From contig CAZPWJ010000011.1 in NCBI GenBank assembly GCA_964590195.1, positions 1-64,000 on the forward strand: a stretch of 64,000 nt of DNA, written 5' to 3'. The position numbers were made by a program, and so were the translations under genes. The stretch comes from GCA-2731375 sp964590195 (GTDB lineage Bacteria > Pseudomonadota > Alphaproteobacteria > GCA-2731375). Shown here one piece after another: positions 17,135-25,463 of the stretch; position 1 is the stretch's first letter; every line of letters begins with the position of its first letter. The notes beneath the pieces were generated by a model that had not been told where the DNA came from, ran no database searches, and saw nothing but the letters and a program-made list of their open reading frames with translations.

Positions 17135-18673
17135 ATGGATATTCGCGGCTTGATGCGCCGGGCGGTCAGTTTCAATAGCAAGCGGGAGGCCATTGTTCAT
17201 GGTCAGCGTCGCCTGACCTTCGCGCAGTCCTGGCAGCGCGGCCTGCGGCTTGCCAATGCCTTGCTCGACATGGGTCTGAAGCCGGGCGACCGGGTCGGAT
17301 CGCTGGAAGATAACGGCATCCCGGCGGTGGATTTTTTCCTTGCCGCCACCATCGCCAATCTGGTCCGCGTACCCCTTTACCCGCGCAACAGCGCGGAAAC
17401 CCATGGCCATATGCTGGGCCATACGGGCTGCCGTGCGGTCATTGCCTCAAGCGAATATGTGGGCGAGTTGGATGGCTTACTGGAGGCATTGCCGAAGCTG
17501 GAAAAAATCATTTCGCGTGACGATGGCTATGAAGATTGGCTGGCCGGGTTTCCCGACGATGATCCAAATGTGCCGGTGGCACCGGACGATTATTTTATCG
17601 TCCGTCATACGGGCGGCACCACCGGGTTGCCCAAGGGCGTGGCCTACACCCACCGTGCCTGGCTGGCGGCGGGACGGGATTGGACCTATTTGTTTCCGCC
17701 GATCGAGCCTGGTGACAAATGCCTGCACATTGCACCGATCAGCCATGGTTCGGGATATTTATTCGTCCCCATGTGGCTAAATGGCGCTTGCAACGTCCTG
17801 CTTGATCACTTTGACGCCGCCGACGCCCTTGCCTGCATCGAGGCTGAGCCGATCCAATACCTCTTTGTCGTGCCGGCCATGCTGAACCTGATGAACCGCG
17901 ATCCAAAAGCACGCAGCCGGGATTTCTCCAAGCTGAAATGCATGCAGGTTGGCGCCGCTCCTATTGCCGACGATACCGCACTGACGGCGCGGGAGATTTT
18001 CGGCGATACCCTGTGGCAGGGTTATGGACAGACCGAGGCCGTGCCGGTCACCATGATGGGGCCGCGGCAATGGTTCGCCGAGATCGAGGGCTCGGAGCCC
18101 TTGCGCTCCTGCGGCCTGGTTCTGCCCTTCGCCGATGTGGAAATCTGGGACGAAAACAACGAACCCCTGCCCCAGGGCGAAGAGGGCGAGATCGCCCTGC
18201 GCTGCGATGGTCAGATGGCCGGCTTTTGGGAAGACCCCGAGGCCACGGCGGAACGCATGGTGGACGACTGGGTGTTGACCGGCGATATCGGCATGATCGA
18301 CCGCGCCGGTTATCTCTATCTGTTGGACCGGGCCGGCGACATGATCGTCTCGGGCGGCTACAACATCTACCCGGCGGAACTGGAAAACGTACTGTGCGAC
18401 CATGGCGATATCGTCGAGGCAGCGGTCTTCGCGGTGCCTGACGAGCGCTGGGGCGAGAGCCCCATGGCTGTCTGTATGGTCAACGAGGGGGCCGCGGTCA
18501 CGGCGGAAGAATTGATTGCCTTCTGCGCCGAACGCCTGGGCTCTTACAAACGGCCCAAATCAGTGCTCCTGACCAGCGAGCCGCTCCCCAAAAGCGCGGT
18601 CGGAAAAATTCAGCGCAAAGTACTGCGCGAGCCGTACTGGGAAGGTCATGAGCGGCGGATTTCAGGCAATTAG
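17135..18673 (+). CDS. Acyl-CoA synthetase (AMP-binding, ANL superfamily)
   Basis: The protein has 512 residues. The AMP-binding P-loop is RHTGGTTGLPKGVAYTH, near residue 160. The adenylation motifs YGQTEAVP and LTGDIGMIDRAGYLYLLDR follow. The C-terminal domain contains SGGYNIYPAELENVL and the catalytic lysine in KSAVGKIQRKVLRE. These are complete, so a two-step acyl-adenylate/acyl-CoA ligase is predicted. Chain length is not readable; relatives act on medium-chain or aromatic acids. It is the last gene of its run, with a nested hairpin 14 nt after the stop. The acyl-CoA dehydrogenases at 56-58 kb are too far away to assign to the same pathway. Confidence 0.9.
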   Translation: MDIRGLMRRAVSFNSKREAIVHGQRRLTFAQSWQRGLRLANALLDMGLKPGDRVGSLEDNGIPAVDFFLAATIANLVRVPLYPRNSAETHGHMLGHTGCRAVIASSEYVGELDGLLEALPKLEKIISRDDGYEDWLAGFPDDDPNVPVAPDDYFIVRHTGGTTGLPKGVAYTHRAWLAAGRDWTYLFPPIEPGDKCLHIAPISHGSGYLFVPMWLNGACNVLLDHFDAADALACIEAEPIQYLFVVPAMLNLMNRDPKARSRDFSKLKCMQVGAAPIADDTALTAREIFGDTLWQGYGQTEAVPVTMMGPRQWFAEIEGSEPLRSCGLVLPFADVEIWDENNEPLPQGEEGEIALRCDGQMAGFWEDPEATAERMVDDWVLTGDIGMIDRAGYLYLLDRAGDMIVSGGYNIYPAELENVLCDHGDIVEAAVFAVPDERWGESPMAVCMVNEGAAVTAEELIAFCAERLGSYKRPKSVLLTSEPLPKSAVGKIQRKVLREPYWEGHERRISGN

Positions 18674-18686
18674 GCGCTGAATCAAT

Positions 18687-18724
18687 GGGCCGGCCAGCGA
18701 GGTTTCCCTCAATGCGGCCGGCCC
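18687..18724 (+). terminator. Nested GC hairpin after acyl-CoA synthetase gene
   Basis: A 9-bp outer stem (GGGCCGGCC at 18687-18695 with GGCCGGCCC at 18716-18724) encloses an inner GAGG/CCTC stem at 18699-18710. It begins 14 nt after the stop codon. There is no U-tract after it, so it is either a weak or Rho-assisted terminator or an mRNA 3'-end stabiliser. Confidence 0.45.
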
Positions 18725-18779
18725 GTTAATGCCACGAACTCGGTATTTTCGAAACTTATCCGGTCTTTTGAAACTTCGG

Positions 18780-18911
18780 TTAGGTCATTAGATGCCACAT
18801 ATAAGCCAAACCACCGACCGAGATAAGCCAGCCCAACGCAACCAGGAAGAAAGCGGGCTGTGAATGCGTTACCGATGACGTTACTTGCTGATCCATCACT
18901 GAATTTACCAT
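18780..18911 (-). CDS. Candidate 43-residue single-helix membrane peptide
   Basis: A minus-strand frame runs from the ATG at 18911 to the TAA at 18780. The first 18 or so residues are polar (VNSVMDQQVTSSVTHSQP). They are followed by one hydrophobic helix, AFFLVALGWLISVGGLAYM, and a short tail WHLMT. A GGGA sequence lies about 8 nt before the ATG; an internal ATG five codons in is an alternative. The polar-then-helix layout fits a small inner-membrane protein, and no larger gene overlaps it. Support is by composition and position only. No family is recognised. Confidence 0.45.
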   Translation of the reverse strand: MVNSVMDQQVTSSVTHSQPAFFLVALGWLISVGGLAYMWHLMT

Positions 18912-19267
18912 TTTACTGATCCCAACAATTTACTGCCGGCCAACCACTTGGCGACATAGACAACCGTAACGTCCACCAATTTATCCTGCATGTTTCATGC
19001 CAACCGCCTGGCGATTAGATAATGGCTGTTAACTGCCATTCTAATGCTAGATCGCATCCTTTTCCGTCCCAAATCAGGACAACACGACATTGCACACCGT
19101 GCCAATCCTGGAAACCGGCACGCTCTGGCCTCGGATTTATCCGTTATCCGGCAACGTTTTGGTAATAGTCGCTAATCTGTTTGAAAGAATTAGCAAGATA
19201 TGCTGCCAACGCTAAAGGTAACAAAGACGAATAATGCAAGATCAACAGCGTGACCGTATTAACTAAA
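18912..19267. other. Non-coding region before the sensor gene
   Basis: About 355 bp without a convincing gene. It holds a pair of imperfect 16-bp repeats (listed separately) and AT-rich patches. A 10-codon frame (MQDQQRDRIN) starts near 19235 and ends just before the sensor ATG, so it could be a leader peptide; this is weak. Promoters for the sensor gene and for the small minus-strand frame are presumably here, but I cannot pick a clear -35/-10 pair. Confidence 0.3.
18939..19014. repeat. Two imperfect 16-bp repeats, each a short inverted repeat
   Basis: gccaaccacttggcga (18939-18954) and gccaaccgcctggcga (18999-19014) differ at two positions and are spaced 60 nt start to start. In each, GCCA and TGGC form inverted arms. 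The pair lies 250-330 nt upstream of the sensor-kinase-like gene and could be operator sites. No regulator is assigned. Confidence 0.4.
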
Positions 19268-20656
19268 ATGAACCGCCTTTCCGAAACCATGATACCGCCG
19301 CGCCTGCTGTTGGACGAGCGCAGTGGGCGACTCTACGGCTGGTTCGTCTCCTGCCATCTGTTGATTGGACTGCTGGCCCTCGCTTTGTCCGGCTGGGTGT
19401 ATCAGGCCGCGAACCAGATAACGCCGGCTTATTGGCTGTTCCTGGCATTGACCACCTGTCTCATAGCGCAACCGGTTTTGTTCCGGTTAAGCGGCGCCTA
19501 CAATCTGTTATCGACCATTTCCATCGTGATCCTGAACGCCATGATCGGGGTGGCGGCCTATAATTATGGCGGCTATCTGTCGCCGGTCTTGCCGGTATCG
19601 ATTGCCATTCCATTATTTTGCCTGTTTTTTCTGAATGGGCTGGGTCAGGTCGTGGGTCTGGGGACTCTGGCCATATGCTACGGCGGCCTCATCGTCCTGT
19701 ACGTGGACGGTCATGCCTTTCCGCAATATTTGCCGGCGGAACAACTATCGGGCCTGTTTCTGGCCGGGATCATCGTTGCCACCGTGTTCGTCACGGCCTT
19801 GGCGCGGGGCTATCTGGACCTGTACGCCCTGTCGCGGGATACCCTTCGCCGCGAGGTAGAGCGCCATCGTGATACCGCCGACAACCTGATCAAGGCCCGC
19901 ACCCTTATCGAAAACGGCACCAAATCGAAGGGGCAAAGCATTGCCGCCGTTTGCGACGAAATCCGCATGCCCCTCAACGCTATTATCGGCTTTGCACAAA
20001 TCATAAGCCGCGAATTGATGGGACAATTGTCCGACGAGCGATATCGTTCCTGCGCTTCCGACATAGAGAGCAGCGGCCGCCATCTATTGGGTATTATCGA
20101 TGAAGTTCTCGATCTGGTGCGGGTGGAAACCGGCGATCTGGAGCTGATCGAAGGCGATTTTGAAATGTCGGCTCTGGTTGCCAAATGCGGCGAAACCGTC
20201 ACCGGCCTGGCCCAGGCCCGCAATGTCGCCATGGCTTGCGATTTACCTACTGGCGGTATGATGATCCGGGCTGACCAGAGCCGCGTACGTCAGGTCATTA
20301 TTGCGTTATTGTCAAATTGCACTGCCTTGGTCGGCGGCGGCGGGCGGGTTGAAATTCAACTTTCCGCGACCGCCGCAAACGAAGCCATGCTATTGATCCG
20401 CGCAACGGGCGCCACCGTTTCGCCGGAACGCCTGGCTCTGGCGCTGGAGCCTTTCGACGGCGTCCCGCCCGGCCATGGCGCCGAGCGGCTGGGTATCGGC
20501 TATGGCTTGCCCATTGCCCGCCGTCTGGTCGAATTGCATGGCGGCAAATTGCAATTCGGCGGCCCCAAACCGGATGAGGCGCATATAATCATGACCCTGC
20601 CCGCCAACCGGTTGCGGCACGAACAGGACGCGGCTGGAATTGAGGGCCGGGCCTAA
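19268..20656 (+). CDS. Membrane histidine-kinase-like protein lacking the phospho-acceptor His (pseudokinase)
   Basis: The protein has about 462 residues from the ATG at 19268; a GTG at 19250 is the alternative and neither has a good ribosome site. About six hydrophobic segments fill residues 20-190, followed by a coiled linker. The dimerisation segment reads AAVCDEIRMPLNAIIGFAQI. Normal kinases have SHELRTPLNAIIGF here, so the His is replaced by Asp. In the ATPase domain the N-box region (RQVIIALLSNC) and the G2 loop (GIGYGLPIARRLVELHGG) remain. The G1 box reads RATGATVSPE instead of DxGxG, so the adenine-contacting Asp is missing. Autophosphorylation is therefore not expected. No response regulator is adjacent. 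It could be a modulator of another kinase, as DivL is. Confidence 0.75.
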   Translation: MNRLSETMIPPRLLLDERSGRLYGWFVSCHLLIGLLALALSGWVYQAANQITPAYWLFLALTTCLIAQPVLFRLSGAYNLLSTISIVILNAMIGVAAYNYGGYLSPVLPVSIAIPLFCLFFLNGLGQVVGLGTLAICYGGLIVLYVDGHAFPQYLPAEQLSGLFLAGIIVATVFVTALARGYLDLYALSRDTLRREVERHRDTADNLIKARTLIENGTKSKGQSIAAVCDEIRMPLNAIIGFAQIISRELMGQLSDERYRSCASDIESSGRHLLGIIDEVLDLVRVETGDLELIEGDFEMSALVAKCGETVTGLAQARNVAMACDLPTGGMMIRADQSRVRQVIIALLSNCTALVGGGGRVEIQLSATAANEAMLLIRATGATVSPERLALALEPFDGVPPGHGAERLGIGYGLPIARRLVELHGGKLQFGGPKPDEAHIIMTLPANRLRHEQDAAGIEGRA

Positions 20657-20715
20657 ATTTTCTGCGCCACGATATTTCCTCCGCTATGATTGCGGCCGGT
20701 TATTGGGATGACGCC

Positions 20716-22416
20716 ATGAAGAAAACCGCCCTTGCAGCTATTCTCGCCACAACCGTCGCGCTGACGCCCTGGCAGGCCGTCGAGAGCGCCGAAGCCGGCG
20801 ATTTCCTGCATGGCCAAAGACTTTATTCCCTGGGCGACTATGGCGGGGCGCTGCAAATCTGGCAGGCGTTGGCGCAACAGGGCGACGCCAGGGCGCAATA
20901 CAGCATGGCGATCCTTTATTTGCGGGGCCGGGGAGTTCCGAAAAACAAGGAAAAAGCCATGCGATGGGCCAGTCGGGCCGCGGAGCAGGGCTATAAACCT
21001 GGCCGGAAATTGCTACAAAAATTGCAAAAACCCAAAGCCAAGGTGGAAGCCGCGGCCAAGCCACGGCAGCGCAAGGCCCGAAGCCAGATGACGGAACTGG
21101 AACGCATCGAAGCCTCGGCCGAGGATTGGCTGCTGCGCATCGAAGACAAGATCGCCAAGAACGGCCGCCTGGAATACGGCGAGTTGCATGCGGTACGGCT
21201 GGACGGCGCCGTGCAGATAACGATCCCCGATCTCGTCATCCATGGCGATGACGGAGGCTTGCTCGAAATCGGTACGGTGCGCGCCGAAATACGCCAAGGC
21301 GATGAACGTTTTGATGATATCACCCTGGCCCTGCCGGACGAGATGCGCTTTCGCCAGCAAGACGGAAGCGAGGGACGCATAACCATCGCCAAGCGCCATG
21401 CCAAACTACGCTGGGACCGGCAATTGGAAATCAGCACGGATTTTGAATTCCGCCTCGGCGAACTGCGGATTTTGAATGCCGAGAGTGGCGAGAGAGGCAG
21501 TATTGGCGAGATTTTGGCGCTTTCGAACGTGCGCGAGGATAACGGCCTTTGGACCGGGCCCATGCGGCTCGCCATAAGCCAAATGAGGATCAGCGACGGC
21601 AAGGCATCCGCCCTGCTGTTGGACAAGGCCACGATTGAGCTGGATCTGCGCGGCCTGGATATCCCTGCTTATAACGACAGCCTGCTCCAGACCGGATCGG
21701 ACAGCGACGGGATGCCGCCGCTGAAACAGATATTGACCTTGGCCAGCGGCGTCGGTTTACACGCCAGTATCGAAGGTCTGGCCGTACGACATCCCGATCA
21801 AGGCGATTTCCGCTTGGATCAGGCTGACTACGGTCTGGATCTGTCCAGTCCGGATGGCAAGCTATTGAACCTCGCCCTGACCGCCAGCCATCATGGCCTT
21901 AGCGGCACGGGCAGCGCGGCACCTGAAGCCATGGTGCCAAGGGAACTGGATATCGCCCTGGCCCTAGAAAACGTTCCCAGTGAAACGATCGTCAACGTCG
22001 GTGTGGCGGCGGCCGTCGAAGTGGCCTTATTGGGAAAGGTAAGCTCCGGCCCGCAAGTGTTTAAGCGCCTGCGGCAGGACCTGAGCGCGGCGGCAACGGT
22101 GCTGCACCTGAAGCGGACGAAAATTTCGGCCAAGGATTACGACATCAACATGGATCTGAGCTTGCAGGCGGACGGAACGGCCAAGGCTGGCTTGGTTGGC
22201 AACGGTGAGTTGCGTATCAAGGGCCTGGACAAGCTGCTCGCGACAACGGGGGGGCGCGACCTACCGCCGCTCGCGGATTTGGTTAAAAAGGGCAAACGTT
22301 TGCAGGGGCGCAGGGGACATCTGTTCGCTCTTGCCATCCGCCCCGATGGATTCCTGGCCGTGAACGGAGATCCCGTGCTGTCCCTGGCGCCTTTTGACGA
22401 TACAGCCAAGCAATAG
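20716..22416 (+). CDS. Exported Sel1-repeat protein with large C-terminal beta-rich domain
   Basis: The protein has about 566 residues from the ATG at 20716; an in-frame upstream start would place ten residues before a good signal peptide. A signal peptide (MKKTALAAILATTVALTPWQ...) is followed by Sel1/TPR-like repeats, for example GDARAQYSMAILYLRGRGVPKNKEKAMRWASRAAEQGY. Next is a Lys/Arg-rich linker around residues 100-125. The remaining 430 residues are rich in alternating hydrophobic strands and recall alphaproteobacterial DUF2125-like or DUF945-like periplasmic domains. That comparison is tentative. A periplasmic or envelope location is likely. It follows the pseudokinase gene by 59 nt in the same direction. 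Confidence 0.65.
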   Translation: MKKTALAAILATTVALTPWQAVESAEAGDFLHGQRLYSLGDYGGALQIWQALAQQGDARAQYSMAILYLRGRGVPKNKEKAMRWASRAAEQGYKPGRKLLQKLQKPKAKVEAAAKPRQRKARSQMTELERIEASAEDWLLRIEDKIAKNGRLEYGELHAVRLDGAVQITIPDLVIHGDDGGLLEIGTVRAEIRQGDERFDDITLALPDEMRFRQQDGSEGRITIAKRHAKLRWDRQLEISTDFEFRLGELRILNAESGERGSIGEILALSNVREDNGLWTGPMRLAISQMRISDGKASALLLDKATIELDLRGLDIPAYNDSLLQTGSDSDGMPPLKQILTLASGVGLHASIEGLAVRHPDQGDFRLDQADYGLDLSSPDGKLLNLALTASHHGLSGTGSAAPEAMVPRELDIALALENVPSETIVNVGVAAAVEVALLGKVSSGPQVFKRLRQDLSAAATVLHLKRTKISAKDYDINMDLSLQADGTAKAGLVGNGELRIKGLDKLLATTGGRDLPPLADLVKKGKRLQGRRGHLFALAIRPDGFLAVNGDPVLSLAPFDDTAKQ

Positions 22417-22432
22417 GTAACATTAGCCGGTA

Positions 22433-23731
22433 ATGGAACATCTCTCCCGCGATATCGCCACTTTGTTGGGCCTGGCAGCCCTGTTCGGCTATCTCAACCA
22501 CCGCTTCCTGCGCCTGCCCCGCACCATTGGCCTGGTTCTGATCGCCATGGCCGCCTCGTTGGGTGCCTTGGCCATTGATGCCGCAGTGCCGGGCTGGGGC
22601 GTGGGGCCGGGGCTGCGCGCGGCCTTGATCGAAATCGATTTCACCGCTGCCCTGATGCACGGCATGCTGGGTTTTCTGTTATTCGCGGGCGCCCTGCATG
22701 TGGACCTGGCACAACTGGCCAAGCGGCGCTGGCCCATCGCGGCCATGGCCACAGGCGGCCTGCTGCTGTCCACCGCCCTGATCGGCGGCGGTATATGGCT
22801 GGCCTTTGATCTGGTCGGCCTGCCCCTGCCATTTATCTATTGCCTGCTGTTCGGCGCGCTGATTTCACCGACCGATCCGGTGGCGGTGCTGGGCATCCTG
22901 AAGACCGCCAAGGTGCCGGCCAGTCTGGAGGCCAAAATCGCCGGTGAAAGCCTGTTCAATGACGGCGTCGGCGTCGTGGTCTTCGTCATCCTGTTGGCCA
23001 TGGCGACATCAGGCGCTGGCGGCGGTGGAGACGGCCATGGCGCTTCCATGGATGCCATGGGCATAGCGCTATTGTTCCTGCAAGAAGCGGTTGGCGGCGC
23101 GGTCCTGGGCCTGGCGGCGGGCGCCATCGCATTTTGGGCCCTGCGCTCCATCGACGAGTACAACCTGGAAGTCATCATCACCCTGGCTCTGGTCACCGTC
23201 ACCTACGAGGTGGCGTTCCTGCTGCACACCTCTGGCCCCATCGCCGTCGTGGTGGCCGGGCTGTTGATTGGCAACCATGGCACCCGCCTGGCCATGAGCG
23301 AGACCACGCGCGGCCATCTGACCAATTTCTGGACCTTGATCGATGAGATCCTGAATGCGGTGCTGTTCCTGCTGATTGGGCTGGAGGTCGTGGTGATCTC
23401 CACCGCGCCGGGCCTGATGTGGGTCGCCTTGATCGCCATTCCTCTGGTTCTAAGCGCACGTTTCGTTGCCGTTGCCATTCCCATAGGGCTGCTGGGTCTG
23501 TGGCGCGATTTTACCAAAGGGGCGATCCCGGTGCTGACCTGGGGCGGTTTGCGCGGCGGCATCTCGGTCGCCTTGGCCCTGTCGCTGCCGGCGGGCGCTG
23601 AAAAAGACGCCATCGTCACGGTCTGTTACGCGGTGGTGGTGTTTTCAATTCTGGTACAGGGTTTGACGATCGGCCGTCTGGTCGCCTGGGTTGTGCCAAG
23701 TCAGAGTACGGAGACGGAACGACATGACTGA
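22433..23731 (+). CDS. CPA1-family Na+(K+)/H+ antiporter
   Basis: The protein has 432 residues and about 12 hydrophobic helices. The signature ion-binding regions of CPA1 exchangers are present: ALISPTDPVAVLGILK in one helix, and AGESLFNDGVGVVVF, which holds the ND pair, in the next. A conserved TWGGLRGGISVALALSLP lies near the C terminus. There is no long cytosolic C-terminal extension, so it is the short bacterial NhaP type. The role is pH and sodium homeostasis at the inner membrane. The stop codon overlaps the start of the Nudix gene by 8 nt, indicating translational coupling. Confidence 0.9.
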   Translation: MEHLSRDIATLLGLAALFGYLNHRFLRLPRTIGLVLIAMAASLGALAIDAAVPGWGVGPGLRAALIEIDFTAALMHGMLGFLLFAGALHVDLAQLAKRRWPIAAMATGGLLLSTALIGGGIWLAFDLVGLPLPFIYCLLFGALISPTDPVAVLGILKTAKVPASLEAKIAGESLFNDGVGVVVFVILLAMATSGAGGGGDGHGASMDAMGIALLFLQEAVGGAVLGLAAGAIAFWALRSIDEYNLEVIITLALVTVTYEVAFLLHTSGPIAVVVAGLLIGNHGTRLAMSETTRGHLTNFWTLIDEILNAVLFLLIGLEVVVISTAPGLMWVALIAIPLVLSARFVAVAIPIGLLGLWRDFTKGAIPVLTWGGLRGGISVALALSLPAGAEKDAIVTVCYAVVVFSILVQGLTIGRLVAWVVPSQSTETERHD

Positions 23732-24332
23732 ACCCGAGCGCAAGGTCGAGGTGATCGAGAAACGCACGGTCTTTCAAGGTTATTACCGGGTCGATGCCTA
23801 CCGGCTGCGCCACAGCCTGTATCGAGGCGGCATGGGCGCCGAGATCAGCCGCGAGGTCTTGGAACGCGGCCATGCCGTTCTGGTACTGCCCTATGACCCG
23901 GTGCGCGACGAGCTGGTCATGATTGAGCAATTTCGTATTGGTCCCTTCGCGCGCGGTGATCAGCCATGGTGTCTCGAAGTGGTCGCCGGCATCATAGAGG
24001 ACGGCGAGGACCTTGAGGACGTGGCGCGCCGGGAAGCCATGGAAGAAGCTGGCATCGAATTGAGCGAAATCACGCATGCCCTGGATTTCTATGCTTCCCC
24101 CGGCGCGGTAACGGAACAGATTTCCGTCTACTGCGCCCGGACGGATGCCTCCCTGGCCGGCGGCATTCATGGGATCGAGGCCGAAGGCGAGGATATCAAG
24201 GTTATCGTCATGCCATTCAAAGACGTCATGCAGGCCCTAGACGAGGCCAGGATCAGTGCCGGTCCCGTAATCATCGCCGTGCAATGGCTGGCCCTGCACC
24301 GCGAAGAGATCCGTCAGCGTTGGCTTGATTAA
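23724..24332 (+). CDS. Nudix hydrolase, ADP-ribose pyrophosphatase type
   Basis: The protein has 202 residues from the ATG at 23724, which has GGAGACGG upstream; an earlier in-frame start reads into the antiporter gene. The Nudix box is complete: GIIEDGEDLEDVARREAMEEAGI fits Gx5Ex7REUxEExGU exactly. The N-terminal strand segment (HAVLVLPYDPVRDELVMIEQFRIG) and the downstream ASPGAVTEQISVYCA are characteristic of the NudF/ADP-ribose pyrophosphatase subfamily. It likely removes ADP-ribose. The gene overlaps the antiporter gene. An AT-rich stretch of about 100 nt follows before the cysteine synthase gene. Confidence 0.9.
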   Translation: MTEPERKVEVIEKRTVFQGYYRVDAYRLRHSLYRGGMGAEISREVLERGHAVLVLPYDPVRDELVMIEQFRIGPFARGDQPWCLEVVAGIIEDGEDLEDVARREAMEEAGIELSEITHALDFYASPGAVTEQISVYCARTDASLAGGIHGIEAEGEDIKVIVMPFKDVMQALDEARISAGPVIIAVQWLALHREEIRQRWLD

Positions 24333-24433
24333 TTAAACACAAAAAAAATGTTAATAAATTAGATTTACTTGTCCTACCTGGGCATAAAGCATAGTCTGCG
24401 GCCAAATCATATTAGCAGGTCGTGGAGTAGATC

Positions 24434-25444
24434 ATGGATATACGGCAGGGTTTTATCGAGAGCATCGGCAATACACCTTTAATTCGCCTGAAAAAGGCAT
24501 CGGAACTGACAGGGTGCGAGATCCTGGGCAAGGCGGAATTTCTTAATCCGGGCGGCTCGGTCAAGGATCGGGCGGCCCTGGCTATTGTCAGCGCGGCGGA
24601 AGCCAGGGGCGATTTGCGACCGGGAGGCATTATCGTCGAAGGCACCGCCGGCAATACGGGTATCGGCCTGGCCCTAGTGGCCAATGCGCGGGGCTATCGA
24701 ACGGTCATCGTTATCCCCGAGACCCAGACCAAGGAAAAGAAAGACATGCTGCGCATGTGCGGCGCCGACCTGCGCGAGGTACCCGCCCTGCCCTATCGGG
24801 ACGACAACAACTACATCAAATATTCCGGGCGTCTGGCCGACGAAATCGCCGCGAACCATGCCGAAGGCGCGATTTGGGCCAACCAGTTCGATAACGTGGA
24901 CAATCGCCAGGGCCACTACGACACCACGGGGCCGGAGATTTGGCGCCAGACGGACGGCAAGGTCGACGGGTTCATCTGCGCCGTGGGCTCGGGCGGCTCG
25001 CTCGCCGGTATTTCGCAATATCTTAGAGAACAGAACCCCGCCATCACCATCGGCCTGGCCGACCCGCCCGGCGCGGCGCTGTACAACTACTATGCCAATG
25101 GCGAATTGAAGGCCGAGGGCTCCTCCATCACCGAAGGCATCGGCCAGGGCCGCATTACCGCCAACCTGGAAGGCCTGGCCATTGATGCGCCGTTTCAAAT
25201 TCCGGACGAGGAATCCCTGCAAATCGCCTTTGACCTGATTATCGAGGAAGGCCTGGTTTTGGGATCTTCCAGCGGCGTAAATGTCGCGGGCGCCATTCGT
25301 CTGGCGCAACAAATGGGGCCGGGCCATACAATTGTGACCTTGCTTTGTGATGGTGCCCAGCGCTATCAAAGCAAGATGTTCAATGTGCCTTTCCTGGAAG
25401 AGAAAGGCCTGCCCGTACCGAGCTGGATGGCCGGGACCGGGTGA
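24434..25444 (+). CDS. cysK: Cysteine synthase (O-acetylserine sulfhydrylase family)
   Basis: The protein has 336 residues and is PLP-dependent fold type II. The Schiff-base lysine lies in NPGGSVKDRAALAIV near residue 44. The substrate loop EGTAGNTGIGLA follows, and the PLP-phosphate loop is AVGSGGSLAGI. The SSSGVN segment near the C terminus binds the pyridine nitrogen. This pattern is CysK-like; cystathionine beta-synthase is less likely because no CBS or heme domain is present. It makes cysteine from O-acetylserine and sulfide. The start has GGAG upstream. It leads a four-gene run with alaX, a sulfurtransferase and a GNAT gene, with gaps of 10-40 nt. Confidence 0.85.
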   Translation: MDIRQGFIESIGNTPLIRLKKASELTGCEILGKAEFLNPGGSVKDRAALAIVSAAEARGDLRPGGIIVEGTAGNTGIGLALVANARGYRTVIVIPETQTKEKKDMLRMCGADLREVPALPYRDDNNYIKYSGRLADEIAANHAEGAIWANQFDNVDNRQGHYDTTGPEIWRQTDGKVDGFICAVGSGGSLAGISQYLREQNPAITIGLADPPGAALYNYYANGELKAEGSSITEGIGQGRITANLEGLAIDAPFQIPDEESLQIAFDLIIEEGLVLGSSSGVNVAGAIRLAQQMGPGHTIVTLLCDGAQRYQSKMFNVPFLEEKGLPVPSWMAGTG

Positions 25445-25463
25445 TAACGCCAAAGAGGCCCGA

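Noticed and set aside
24333..24433. Possible riboswitch or SAM-type leader in front of cysteine synthase.
   Set aside because: The AT-rich stretch has no conserved pattern that I can match to a named riboswitch class.
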